Origin: Massilia endophytica
GTDB taxonomy: Bacteria; Pseudomonadota; Gammaproteobacteria; Burkholderiales; Burkholderiaceae_D
NCBI RefSeq assembly: GCF_021165955.1
Contig: NZ_CP088952.1
Coordinates: 4,216,001 to 4,280,000, forward strand
Reading direction: 5' to 3'
DNA: 64,000 bases
Shown here one piece after another: positions 8,099-16,528 of the stretch. The translations under genes were made by a program, and so were the position numbers. The notes beneath the pieces are model-generated. The model was not told the origin of the DNA and made no database searches. It worked only from the letters and a program-made list of their open reading frames with translations. Within the stretch, counting starts at the first letter, position 1; each line of letters starts with the position of its first letter.

Positions 8099-10489
8099 TC
8101 AGAATTTCACGTCGAGGCGGCCGCCGAAGTAGCGGAAAGCGTCGCGTGCGGGCACCCAGCTGGTGGTTGTTACCGTCACCACCGGATTCGGTGCGCGCGA
8201 GCTCCAGCTGCCGCCGCCGCCCAGGCCCGCATTCGCGTAGCGATGGTCGAACAGGTTGTTCACGAAGAGGGTGAACTTGTACTTGTCCTTCTTGTCGCGC
8301 ACGCCGATGCCCACATTCGTCAGGGCGTAGCCCGGCACGCGGTTGCCCGGGTCCTGGTTCAGGTTCGTGATCACTTCAGAGGTATAGCGGGTGTTGAAGG
8401 TCATGAAGCCGTTGAAGCTGCGGTTCGGCAGGCGCAGGTCGTACTGCCCGCCGATGTTGATCTTGTACTTCGGCGCATTCGGCATCTGGCCGCCGGAGAT
8501 GTCCTGGGTATTCTGGCCGCCGTACAGGGGGTTCTTCAGCACGCAGGCCGCGTTGAAGCCGCCGTTCGGGCTGCCGGACACGCTGTAGCACGGCGCATTC
8601 TTGAAGTCCGTGATCGAGGCGCGGGTGTAGGCCAGGTTCGCGTTGAGCACCAGGTCTTCCATCACCAGGGCCGACACGTCCAGTTCGAGGCCTTTGGTCT
8701 GCACGCCGCCCACGCTGTTCAGGCGCGTGACGTAGGTAGTGGTGCCTGGCAGGTAGCTGCCCGAGTTCTGCTGGTAGTCCTTGAACTTGCTGAAGAAGGC
8801 CGCGAGGTTCACGGTAAGGCGGTTGTTCAGGAAATTGCCCTTCAGGCCAGCTTCCACCGTTTTCGCGGTTTCCGAAGGCACCGGCTGTTCGGCCGCCGTG
8901 ACGGCGTTCAGGCTGGAGGTGAGGTCGTAGGCCATGCCCTTGTAGCCGGTTGCGCCCATCACGTAGCCCATCACGCCTGGCGTGAACTGCTTCTGCAGGC
9001 TGAGTTTTCCGGTGATGGAATTCTCCGAGTTGCCCAGGCTGGAGAACACGGCGCTCGGCACGAACGGTCCTGGAGGCGGCAGGCCGGTGGCGAAGACGTA
9101 GCCGGAGGTTTCGCGGTTGTAGCGCAGGCCTGCCAGCAGGCTGTAGGTCGGCGCGAAGTCCCAGGTCAGCTGGCCGAAGACGGCGCGGTTCTTGTTATAG
9201 GTGCTGGTGTCGTAGGCCGCGGGCGTGGAGAGAACCACGTCGCGGTAGCCGCGCACGAACTGGCGGGCGATGGTGTTCTTGGCGTACCACAGGCCCGCCA
9301 CATAGCGCAGCGTGCCGCTGTCCGGCGAGATCAGGCGCAGTTCCTGGGAGCGCGAGCCAACGTCGAAGACGCCATACTGCACGTAGCCCTGGTTGGCGCC
9401 CGCGGGCTTGCCGTTCGAGAGCGGATAGTACAGGAGGGTTGGGGCATCCACAAAGTCCTGGTCGCGCGAGTCGTTCGCCGTGTAGTGCGACACGGAGGTG
9501 ATGGAGGCCAGCGTGCCGCCGTTCGGCATGGACCACGTCACTTTCAGGCCAGCGCCACGGTCCACGGAGTCCTGGCCGGTGCGGTCGTTGTTGCGGATGT
9601 TGACGTTGTCCTTGCTCGGCGTGATACCGGCCAGCAGCTGGCTCGCGGGGAGCTGGGCGATGTTGCTGAGAAGGCCGCCGGTGGCAGGCGTCATGCTGGT
9701 GAGCGCGATGGCGCAGCAGGTGCGCTCGGAACGGTTGATGCGCGGCGAGAAGTCGATGTCGATATCGTCTGTCAGGCGATAGGTCAGCTTGAGCATCAGG
9801 GACTTGTCGCCCGTGCCGTTGGCGTGGCGGCCGGTGGTCAGGTTGTACAGCAGGCCGGGGAAGCGCTCGTTGCTGGCGGAGATGCGGAAGCCGAAACGGT
9901 CGGTCATCATGCCGCCCACGCTGGCGCTCAGGCGCCATTCACCGTCTTCGGTGTACAGGGCGCTGGCCTTGCCGCCCAGGGGTCCCGAGATGGGTTTGGT
10001 GGTGATGTTGATGGCGCCTGCGATGGCGGCCTTGCCGAACAGGGTGCTCTGCGGACCCTTCAGGATTTCGACACGCTGCAGTTCGGCCAGGTTCTGGAAG
10101 GCCTTCACCTGCATGCCCATGGGGATATCGTCCAGAATCACCGACACGTCGGCTTCCACGCCGATGCCAATGGAGGTGGTGCCGATGCCGCGCATGTTGA
10201 TGCCGTTGTTGGCGGGCGTGGTGCCGTAGGTGACGCTCAGCGCGGGCGACAGGTTGATCACATCCTCGATGTCGCGCACATTGTTATTCTGGATGACGCT
10301 CTCGCTCAGCACCGAGATGGCCATCGGCACATGCTCCAGCTTTTCGACGCGCTTGTTCGCGGTCACCACCACGGTATCCAGGCCGCCCGCCGGCGCCTGC
10401 TGGCCCCACGCCAGCGCGGGGAGCGACATCGCCACCGCGAAAGCCATTGGCGTCAGCCGGCTGTTGATCCTTGCTTTTGCTTGTTGCAT
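8099..10489 (-). CDS. TonB-dependent outer-membrane receptor (glycan uptake)
   Basis: A 796-residue TonB-dependent receptor with a signal peptide (cleavage near AWGQ, about residue 30), a TonB-box-like LDTVVVTA, a plug domain (about 45-160, with GPQSTLFGKAAIAGAINITT) and a 22-strand barrel ending in a C-terminal aromatic (DVKF). It imports large substrates across the outer membrane using TonB-ExbB-ExbD energy. It is clearly paralogous to the receptor at 13936 (plug, CC...SMTP loop, C-terminus ARDAFRYFGGRLDVKF versus PRDFARYFGARLDMTF). The setting between glucuronidase, GH105 and uronate dehydrogenase genes points to uronic-acid-containing oligosaccharides rather than siderophores. It is transcribed divergently from udh and has its own terminator. 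Confidence 0.93.
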   Translation of the reverse strand: MQQAKARINSRLTPMAFAVAMSLPALAWGQQAPAGGLDTVVVTANKRVEKLEHVPMAISVLSESVIQNNNVRDIEDVINLSPALSVTYGTTPANNGINMRGIGTTSIGIGVEADVSVILDDIPMGMQVKAFQNLAELQRVEILKGPQSTLFGKAAIAGAINITTKPISGPLGGKASALYTEDGEWRLSASVGGMMTDRFGFRISASNERFPGLLYNLTTGRHANGTGDKSLMLKLTYRLTDDIDIDFSPRINRSERTCCAIALTSMTPATGGLLSNIAQLPASQLLAGITPSKDNVNIRNNDRTGQDSVDRGAGLKVTWSMPNGGTLASITSVSHYTANDSRDQDFVDAPTLLYYPLSNGKPAGANQGYVQYGVFDVGSRSQELRLISPDSGTLRYVAGLWYAKNTIARQFVRGYRDVVLSTPAAYDTSTYNKNRAVFGQLTWDFAPTYSLLAGLRYNRETSGYVFATGLPPPGPFVPSAVFSSLGNSENSITGKLSLQKQFTPGVMGYVMGATGYKGMAYDLTSSLNAVTAAEQPVPSETAKTVEAGLKGNFLNNRLTVNLAAFFSKFKDYQQNSGSYLPGTTTYVTRLNSVGGVQTKGLELDVSALVMEDLVLNANLAYTRASITDFKNAPCYSVSGSPNGGFNAACVLKNPLYGGQNTQDISGGQMPNAPKYKINIGGQYDLRLPNRSFNGFMTFNTRYTSEVITNLNQDPGNRVPGYALTNVGIGVRDKKDKYKFTLFVNNLFDHRYANAGLGGGGSWSSRAPNPVVTVTTTSWVPARDAFRYFGGRLDVKF

Positions 10490-10535
10490 CTGGGGTCTCC
10501 TTGTTCACTTCGTCTAGTCGTTTTCTCATGTCGTG

Positions 10536-10550
10536 GAAAACGTTTAACTC
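10536..10550. promoter_or_regulatory. LacI-type operator, receptor side of divergent promoter
   Basis: GAAAACGTTTAACTC with core AAACGTTT, the typical centre of LacI-family sites, about 46 bases upstream of the receptor start. The identical 15-mer in inverted orientation lies at 10689-10703, so the two copies bracket the intergenic region symmetrically. Confidence 0.65.
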
Positions 10551-10688
10551 GATAGTAGTCGAATTTTTTTTCGAGAACAAGCAACTCGTTGAAAAAAAGT
10601 GTAGGCCCGTGGATTCATCGCGACATATGACCGCACCCGTTGGTTGGCGAAGGCTGGCGATTGACTCGGCCCGGAAAAGCGTTATACT

Positions 10689-10703
10689 GAGTTAAACGTT
10701 TTC
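10689..10703. promoter_or_regulatory. LacI-type operator, udh side (inverted copy)
   Basis: GAGTTAAACGTTTTC is the exact reverse complement of the site at 10536-10550. It lies 22 bases before the udh ATG and probably overlaps its promoter. It is directly adjacent to a second, different box at 10705-10718. Confidence 0.65.
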
Positions 10704-10704
10704 T

Positions 10705-10718
10705 TGAAAACCTTTCCA
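10705..10718. promoter_or_regulatory. Second operator-like box before udh
   Basis: The reverse complement TGGAAAGGTTTTCA matches 12 of 14 positions of the perfect palindrome TGGAAAGCTTTCCA at 11627-11640 upstream of the GH105 gene. The shared pattern suggests one more regulator, or a relaxed site, common to udh and the GH105/receptor unit. Confidence 0.45.
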
Positions 10719-10725
10719 ATACACC

Positions 10726-11547
10726 ATGAATCAGACCAAAAGCAGCAAACCTTTCAAACGCCTGTTGTTAACCGGTGCCGGCGGCGGCCTGGGGCAGGTT
10801 CTGCGCGACCGCATCAAGCCATGGGCCGATGTGGTGCGCGTGAGCGACATCAAGGATCTCGGCCCCGCACGTGAAGGCGAAGAGGTCATGCTGTGCGACC
10901 TGGCCGACCGCGGCGCCGTCATGAAGCTGGTGGAAGGCGTCGACGCGATCCTCCACTTCGGCGGCATTTCGGTGGAAGACCGCTTCGAGCCGATCATGCA
11001 GGCCAACATCCTTGGCCTGCACTATCTGTATGAGGCAGTGCACAAGCATGGCGTGAAGCGCGTGGTCTACGCGAGCTCCAGCCACACGGTAGGCTTCTAC
11101 AAGACCACCGACATCGTGGACGCCGACATGCCGCTCCGTCCGGACGGCTTCTATGGCCTGAGCAAGTGCTTCGGCGAGGCCCTGTCGCGCTACTACTACG
11201 ACCGTTTCGGCACCGAGACCGTGTGCATCCGCATCGGCTCCTCCTTCCCCGAGCCGCGCAACCCGCGCATGATGGTCACCTATCTCGATTACGACGACCT
11301 GGTGGAGCTGCTGCGCTGCTCCCTGTTCACGCCGCGCGTGGGCCACACCATCACCTTCGGCACATCGGACAACGCAACGCGCTGGTGGGACAACCGCAAG
11401 GCTTCCCACCTGGGCTATGTGCCCAAGTCCAGCTCCAGCCGCTTCGCCGCGAACTTCCCGGACACGGCGGAACGCCCAGCGCCCGACGACCTGCCCACCA
11501 TTTACCAGGGCGGTCCCTTCGTCACGGCAGGACCGATGTACGAGTGA
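10726..11547 (+). CDS. udh: Uronate dehydrogenase
   Basis: A 273-residue NAD-dependent short-chain dehydrogenase (extended type) that oxidises D-glucuronate or D-galacturonate to the aldarolactone (EC 1.1.1.203). The Rossmann glycine motif is TGAGGGLG (16-23), the catalytic Ser lies in YASSSHTVG (about 117-119), and Tyr143 and Lys147 are in YGLSK. The segments LHFGGISVED, RIGSSFPEPRNPRM and NATRWWDNRKASHLGY are characteristic of Udh rather than of epimerases, and the length agrees with characterised Udh enzymes. It feeds aldarate to GudD at 2634. It is preceded by two operator boxes and followed by a strong hairpin. Confidence 0.93.
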   Translation: MNQTKSSKPFKRLLLTGAGGGLGQVLRDRIKPWADVVRVSDIKDLGPAREGEEVMLCDLADRGAVMKLVEGVDAILHFGGISVEDRFEPIMQANILGLHYLYEAVHKHGVKRVVYASSSHTVGFYKTTDIVDADMPLRPDGFYGLSKCFGEALSRYYYDRFGTETVCIRIGSSFPEPRNPRMMVTYLDYDDLVELLRCSLFTPRVGHTITFGTSDNATRWWDNRKASHLGYVPKSSSSRFAANFPDTAERPAPDDLPTIYQGGPFVTAGPMYE

Positions 11548-11553
11548 GCTGAC

Positions 11554-11580
11554 TGGAAGGGCTGCGGTGCAGCCCTTCCA
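11554..11580 (+). terminator. Strong hairpin after udh
   Basis: TGGAAGGGCTGC, loop GGT, GCAGCCCTTCCA is a perfect 12-bp stem starting 6 bases after the udh stop. Only a weak T stretch follows, so it may act as an attenuating or 3'-stabilising hairpin rather than a full terminator. Confidence 0.55.
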
Positions 11581-11593
11581 TTGAGCTTAAAAA

Positions 11594-11607
11594 TGGTAGC
11601 GGTGTCA
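11594..11607. promoter_or_regulatory. Degenerate TGGTAGCG-type box before GH105 gene
   Basis: TGGTAGCGGTGTCA matches 11 of 14 positions of the operator at 8027-8040, with one half-site intact. Together with 11627-11640 it would give the GH105/receptor promoter two operators. Confidence 0.4.
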
Positions 11608-11626
11608 TATATTTTTTAAAGAAGAA

Positions 11627-11640
11627 TGGAAAGCTTTCCA
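11627..11640. promoter_or_regulatory. Perfect 14-bp palindrome TGGAAAGCTTTCCA before GH105 gene
   Basis: A perfect palindrome of LacI-operator length, 27 bases upstream of the ATG at 11668 and therefore in the 5' leader or over the promoter. A near copy is at 10705-10718. The binding protein is not known; the LacI protein at 1576 is one candidate. Confidence 0.55.
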
Positions 11641-11667
11641 GCATTTCCGGCACAAAGGAGACAGAAC

Positions 11668-13848
11668 ATGAAACATCCGAAGCTCGCAGGTCTTGTGCTC
11701 GCCGTCGCGCTCTGCCACGGCGCCCCGCTTTTCGCCCAGGATGCCCTGGCGCCCATCGCAGCCCAGGTTTCGGCCGCCGTCGCCCCGAAGACCGTGCTGT
11801 CGGCGATGGAGAAGGTGGCGGACTGGCAGCTGGCCAACCCAAGCCGCCATCGCCCGGACGACTGGACTCAGGCCGTTGGCTACACCGGCATGATGGCGCT
11901 GGCCAATATCTCGGGCGACCGCAAGTACCGCGACGCGATGGTGGCCATGGGCGAGAAGAACGGCTGGAAACTGGGCCCCAACCACTACCACGCGGACGAC
12001 CATATCGTGGGCCAGACCTACGCCGAGCTGTATCTCCAGCTGCGCGAGCCGAAGATGATCGACGCCATGCGCGCGCACTTCGACGATATTCTCGCCAACC
12101 CGCGCGAAGGCACGCTGGAATTCACGGTCAAAGGCAACCAGGACCGCTGGTCCTGGTGCGACGCCCTGTTCATGGCGCCTCCCGCCTGGCTGCGGCTCTG
12201 GGCCGCCACCGGCGACCAGCGCTATTTCGACCTCGCGGTCAATCACTGGTGGCGCACCTCGGACTACCTGTACGACAAGGAGGAACACCTCTACTACCGC
12301 GACAGCAACTACTTCGGCCGCAAGGAAGCCAACGGCAGGAAGGTGTTCTGGAGCCGCGGCAACGGCTGGGTGATGGGCGGGCTCGTTCGCATGCTCCAGT
12401 ACATCCCGGCTGGCCATCCGGCGCGCGCGCGCTTCGAACAGCAGTACCGCGAGATGTCCGCCCGTATCCTGGAACTGCAGCAGGAGGACGGCCTGTGGCG
12501 CGCCAGCCTGCTGGATCCGGCCACCTATCCCATGAAGGAGTCCAGCGGCTCCGGTCTCTACACCTACGCGCTGGCCTGGGGCGTCAACCAGGGTTTGCTG
12601 GACCGTGCGCAGTATGAGCCCGCGGTACGCAAGGCCTGGAGCGCGCTGGTGGCAAACGTGGATGCCGACGGCAAGCTGACCCACGTGCAGCCCATCGGCC
12701 TCGCGCCCAAGGTTTTCGACAGCAGCCTGACAGAAGTCTATGGCGTGGGCGCCTTCCTTCTGGCCGGGAGCGAGATGTACCGCATGGCGGTGCTGGAAAA
12801 GGCAAAGCCGCAGGAGATCCGCGTGAGCAACCGCAGCCCGGCCCTGCGCGGCGATGAGCTGGCGGAAGCGAAGCTCCAGCGCGGTGTAGCCACGCCAGTG
12901 GTGATGGATGCCGCGACATCCGCCATCCTCAACTCGCAGGTGATCGGCGACCGCATCCTCTTCCCCGTCAACCTGGCGGCAGGCGAAACTCACCGCTACC
13001 TCGTGCTGTCCGCCGACCGCCTGGCAGCCATGCCGCGGGCCGACGTGAGGACTCATGCCCGCTTCGTGCCCGAGCGCCTGGACGATTTCGCATGGGAGAG
13101 CGACCGCATTGCGCACCGTACCTACGGCCCCGCCATCATCAAGGACCCGAAGGAGCAGCTGGTAAGCAGCGGCATCGACGTGTGGGTGAAGCGCGTGCGT
13201 ACGCCCGTTCTCGACAAGTGGTACGCCGCCGGGAACTATCACAAGGATAACGGGGAAGGCATGGACTACTACCACGTCGGCAGTACGCGCGGCTGCGGCG
13301 GAAGCACCATCTATAAGGACGGCAAGTTCCACAGCTCGCGCAACTTCGAAAGCTGGAAAGTGCTTGCCGACGGCCCGCTGCGTTCCGTCTTCGAGCTGCG
13401 CTTCCCGGCCTGGGATGCGGCAGGCCGCAAGGTATCGGAAATCAAGCGCATGTCCATCGACGCTGGATCGAACTTCACCCGCGTCGAGAGCCGCTTCACC
13501 GCCAGCGGCAAGGCGGCACTGCCTGTGGCCGTGGGCATCGTGCAGCGCCAGGGCGAAGGCCAGTATGCCAGCGATGCGGCTGCAGGCTGGATGAGCTACT
13601 GGGAGCCGCAGCACGGCGAGGACGGGGCCACCGGCTGTGCCGTGATCCTGCCGAAAGGCGCGGTCTTCGCCAACGCCGAACAGCACTACCTCGCGCTTGG
13701 CCACGCCGCGCCGGGCAAACCCTTCATCTACTACTTCGGCGCCGCCTGGAGCAAGGGCGGCGACTACGCGGACGGCGCAGCGTGGGAAAAGGGCGTGCGT
13801 GCATTCGCCGAACGCCTGAAAACGCCGCTGGCCGTCGAAACCCCATAA
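11668..13848 (+). CDS. Exported GH105 unsaturated glycuronyl hydrolase fused to DUF4861-type domain
   Basis: A 726-residue two-domain protein with a signal peptide (about 1-24, ends LFAQ). Residues about 35-380 form the alpha6/alpha6 barrel of GH88/GH105 enzymes: conserved ADDHIVGQ (110-117), the catalytic Asp in WCDALFMAPP (D165) and VFWSRGNGW. These enzymes remove the 4,5-unsaturated uronic acid left by polysaccharide lyases. From about 390 to the end is a beta-rich domain that I recognise as DUF4861 (HTRALP-like repeats absent; GMDYYHVGSTRGCGG conserved). The ATG at 11668 with AAAGGAG is chosen over upstream frames. It is probably co-transcribed with the receptor 87 bases downstream. The exact polymer (pectin, xylan, ulvan-like) cannot be told. 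Confidence 0.85.
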   Translation: MKHPKLAGLVLAVALCHGAPLFAQDALAPIAAQVSAAVAPKTVLSAMEKVADWQLANPSRHRPDDWTQAVGYTGMMALANISGDRKYRDAMVAMGEKNGWKLGPNHYHADDHIVGQTYAELYLQLREPKMIDAMRAHFDDILANPREGTLEFTVKGNQDRWSWCDALFMAPPAWLRLWAATGDQRYFDLAVNHWWRTSDYLYDKEEHLYYRDSNYFGRKEANGRKVFWSRGNGWVMGGLVRMLQYIPAGHPARARFEQQYREMSARILELQQEDGLWRASLLDPATYPMKESSGSGLYTYALAWGVNQGLLDRAQYEPAVRKAWSALVANVDADGKLTHVQPIGLAPKVFDSSLTEVYGVGAFLLAGSEMYRMAVLEKAKPQEIRVSNRSPALRGDELAEAKLQRGVATPVVMDAATSAILNSQVIGDRILFPVNLAAGETHRYLVLSADRLAAMPRADVRTHARFVPERLDDFAWESDRIAHRTYGPAIIKDPKEQLVSSGIDVWVKRVRTPVLDKWYAAGNYHKDNGEGMDYYHVGSTRGCGGSTIYKDGKFHSSRNFESWKVLADGPLRSVFELRFPAWDAAGRKVSEIKRMSIDAGSNFTRVESRFTASGKAALPVAVGIVQRQGEGQYASDAAAGWMSYWEPQHGEDGATGCAVILPKGAVFANAEQHYLALGHAAPGKPFIYYFGAAWSKGGDYADGAAWEKGVRAFAERLKTPLAVETP

Positions 13849-13935
13849 GCGAAAGGAGAACTGCCCGAACATTCCGCACCACCTGAAGCACAGGGCCGCA
13901 AGGGCGGCTCATCGAATAATAATCAGGAGATAAAC

Positions 13936-16320
13936 ATGCAATCTGTGAAACAGCAGCCGGGCCTTCGCCCCCTGCCCCTCGCTATCGCTGCCGCGCTGCT
14001 CTGCGCAGGCGCAGCCCAGGCCCAGGAAGCGGCTGATAGCGGCAAACTGGAATCGGTCGTGGTGACGGCCAACAAGCGCGCCCAGAACCTGCAGGACGTT
14101 CCCGCATCGATCACGGTGCTGGGCGACCAGCTGCTGCAGCGCGCGAACGTGCGTGAACTGGACGATATTCCCAACCTCTCGCCCGCGCTCACCCTGTCCT
14201 ACGGCACGCAGCCCGGCAACTTCAGCATCAATATGCGCGGCGTGGGCACCTTCTCGCTGGGTATCGGCGTCGAGGCCGATGTAGCGGTGATTGTCGACGA
14301 TATTCCGCTCGGCATGCAGGCCAACGCCTTCAAGGACCTGGCGGACGTGAACCGCATCGAAGTGCTGAAAGGGCCGCAAAGCACCCTGTTCGGCAAGAGC
14401 TCCATTGCCGGTGCGCTCAATATCACCACGAAGCCTATCGGTGGACCGGTGAAGGTGAACACCACGGCCCTCGTAACGGAAGACGATGAGTGGCGCGCGG
14501 GCGTGAGCGTTTCGGGCGCCGTGTCCGATACCTTCCGCATGCGCGTCGCGGCCAGCAAAACGAGCTACAAGGGCACCCTGAACAACCTCACCAGCGGCGG
14601 CAAGCTCAATGGCAGCAAGGGCGAGAACCTGAACGCGAAGTTCGAATGGCGCCCGACGGAGGACCTTACTTTCACCCTCGCGCCGCGCTACAACCGCACC
14701 GAGAAGTTCTGCTGCACCAATGCCTTCTCCTCGATGACGCCCGGCGGCCTGTATCGCAACGCGCCGCAGCTGCCGCAATCGGTGGTCCTGCGCGACATCA
14801 ATATCAATCCGGAGAACCGCGATATCCGCAACGACTATCCCACCGGCGGCAAGTTCCACGACTGGGGCGCGGGACTGAAAATCGAGTATGCGCTGGGCGG
14901 CGGGCATACGCTCAGCTCCATCTCGTCCTACAGCAAGTACCACATGGACGACTACCAGGACAACGACGATACCGATATCGACATCCTGCAGTACCTCACC
15001 CTGCCCGACGGCTCGCCGACGAAGATGCACGGGGGGCTGTACCAGTACGGCGTATTCAACGTGAAGTCCACCACCCAGGAATTCCGCCTCACTTCGCCGG
15101 ACAAGGGTGCGCTGCGCTATGTGGTGGGCCTCTGGTACGGCAAGAATGACCTGAACCGCGAGCTGACCAAGGCGCCGCTGATCTTCAACTACGGCACCAG
15201 CTACGGCGCGGATGCGTGGAACGTGAACAAGGCCATCTACGGCCAGGGCAACTGGGACTTCCGCCCCGATACCAGCCTTATCGCAGGTGCCCGCTTCAAC
15301 GACGAAGACACCGGCTACAACTTCCGCCGCTACACCGTGCCGCCGCAAACCTTCGCCCAGACGGAGTTCTACACGAAATCCGACAGCAACAGCAGCCACA
15401 CCTGGAAGCTGGGCCTGGAGCACCGCCTGAACCGCGACGCAATGGTCTACGGCACGGTCTCCACCGGCCACAAAGGCGTGGCCTACGACCTGACCTCCGG
15501 CTTTACCGCGGCGCTGGCGAAGAAGGACGCCGTTCCGGCCGAATCGGCGCGCAGCTATGAGCTGGGCTGGAAGCAGAGCCTGTGGGACAACCGGGCCATG
15601 TTCAGCATGGCCCTGTTCCGCACCAACTTCCGCAACTTCCAGCAGTCGGCGGGCTTCTTCGACTACGACGGCATCTTCCGCACGGCCCTGAACAGCCTGG
15701 GCGGCCTGCGCACGCAAGGCGTGGAAGTCGAAGGATCGGTGCGCGTGACGCGCGAACTGCAGCTCAATGGCAGCTTCGCCTACACGGAAGCCACCATCAC
15801 CGAGTTCGAGAACGGCCCCTGCTACAACGTGCTGAACGACGCGGGCACCGGTTCCACCCCGGGGCCGGGCTGCTTCAAGAGCCCCAAGTTCAACAACACC
15901 AATGTGCAGAACCTGGCGGGCAAAACGCTGCCGAACGCGCCGAAGGTGAAGATCAACCTGGGCGGCCAGTACGACATTCCACTGGCCACGCAGGGCTTCA
16001 ACGCCTTTGTGGCGGGCAGCACGCGCTTCCAGAGCCGCACGCAGTTCTCCCTGAACCAGGACCCGATGACGCTGCAGGGCGCCTACAGCATCACCAACCT
16101 GAGTTTCGGCCTGAGCGACAAGAAGGGCCGCTACAAGGCTTCCCTGTTCGTCAACAACCTGTTCGACAAGCACTATGCGGCTGGCCTGAACAACAGCATC
16201 GCCAACGGCACGTGGAGCCCGAAAGCGCCGAATGTGCCGCGCGCCGTCAACACCACCTCCTGGCTGCCGCCGCGCGACTTCGCCCGCTACTTCGGCGCCC
16301 GCCTGGACATGACGTTCTGA
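13936..16320 (+). CDS. TonB-dependent outer-membrane receptor, paralogue
   Basis: A 794-residue receptor with a signal peptide (about 1-30), TonB-box-like SVVVTANKR, plug with GPQSTLFGKSSIAGALNITT, and a barrel ending DMTF. It resembles the receptor at 8099 throughout, including an unusual vicinal Cys pair in RTEKFCCTNAFSSMTP (RSERTCCAIALTSMTP in the other), expected in an extracellular loop. The start has a good ribosome site (CAGGAG) seven bases upstream. It follows the GH105 gene and is closed by a terminator, suggesting uptake of the oligosaccharide that the GH105 enzyme processes. Iron-complex transport is less likely given the neighbours. Confidence 0.93.
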   Translation: MQSVKQQPGLRPLPLAIAAALLCAGAAQAQEAADSGKLESVVVTANKRAQNLQDVPASITVLGDQLLQRANVRELDDIPNLSPALTLSYGTQPGNFSINMRGVGTFSLGIGVEADVAVIVDDIPLGMQANAFKDLADVNRIEVLKGPQSTLFGKSSIAGALNITTKPIGGPVKVNTTALVTEDDEWRAGVSVSGAVSDTFRMRVAASKTSYKGTLNNLTSGGKLNGSKGENLNAKFEWRPTEDLTFTLAPRYNRTEKFCCTNAFSSMTPGGLYRNAPQLPQSVVLRDININPENRDIRNDYPTGGKFHDWGAGLKIEYALGGGHTLSSISSYSKYHMDDYQDNDDTDIDILQYLTLPDGSPTKMHGGLYQYGVFNVKSTTQEFRLTSPDKGALRYVVGLWYGKNDLNRELTKAPLIFNYGTSYGADAWNVNKAIYGQGNWDFRPDTSLIAGARFNDEDTGYNFRRYTVPPQTFAQTEFYTKSDSNSSHTWKLGLEHRLNRDAMVYGTVSTGHKGVAYDLTSGFTAALAKKDAVPAESARSYELGWKQSLWDNRAMFSMALFRTNFRNFQQSAGFFDYDGIFRTALNSLGGLRTQGVEVEGSVRVTRELQLNGSFAYTEATITEFENGPCYNVLNDAGTGSTPGPGCFKSPKFNNTNVQNLAGKTLPNAPKVKINLGGQYDIPLATQGFNAFVAGSTRFQSRTQFSLNQDPMTLQGAYSITNLSFGLSDKKGRYKASLFVNNLFDKHYAAGLNNSIANGTWSPKAPNVPRAVNTTSWLPPRDFARYFGARLDMTF

Positions 16321-16359
16321 GTTCTGCTCCCCGGCATGGTCATGCCGGAGTCTCTCTTG

Positions 16360-16392
16360 CGCCGCCCACGGCCTCCGTGGCGGCGTTTTTTT
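16360..16392 (+). terminator. Rho-independent terminator after second receptor
   Basis: CGCCGCCCACGG and CCGTGGCGGCG pair with a single bulged C and are followed directly by seven T. It lies 40 bases after the receptor stop and closes the uronate locus. Confidence 0.85.
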
Positions 16393-16528
16393 AAGGCTGC
16401 ATCAAAACCCTCTCTTTTTACCTGTGCCAGACTCCTAGCGGGTGCGGCTGGGAGAGCGCTCGTGGTAAGCTTCGTGCCCGCGCCATGCGGGCTGCACGCC
16501 TCTCTCCCGACCTTTTATAAAAAACACA

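Noticed and set aside
8099..16320. Siderophore uptake locus because of two TonB receptors
   Set aside because: No siderophore synthesis, FecCD-type permease or Fur box was recognised beside them; all neighbours are uronate or glycoside genes.
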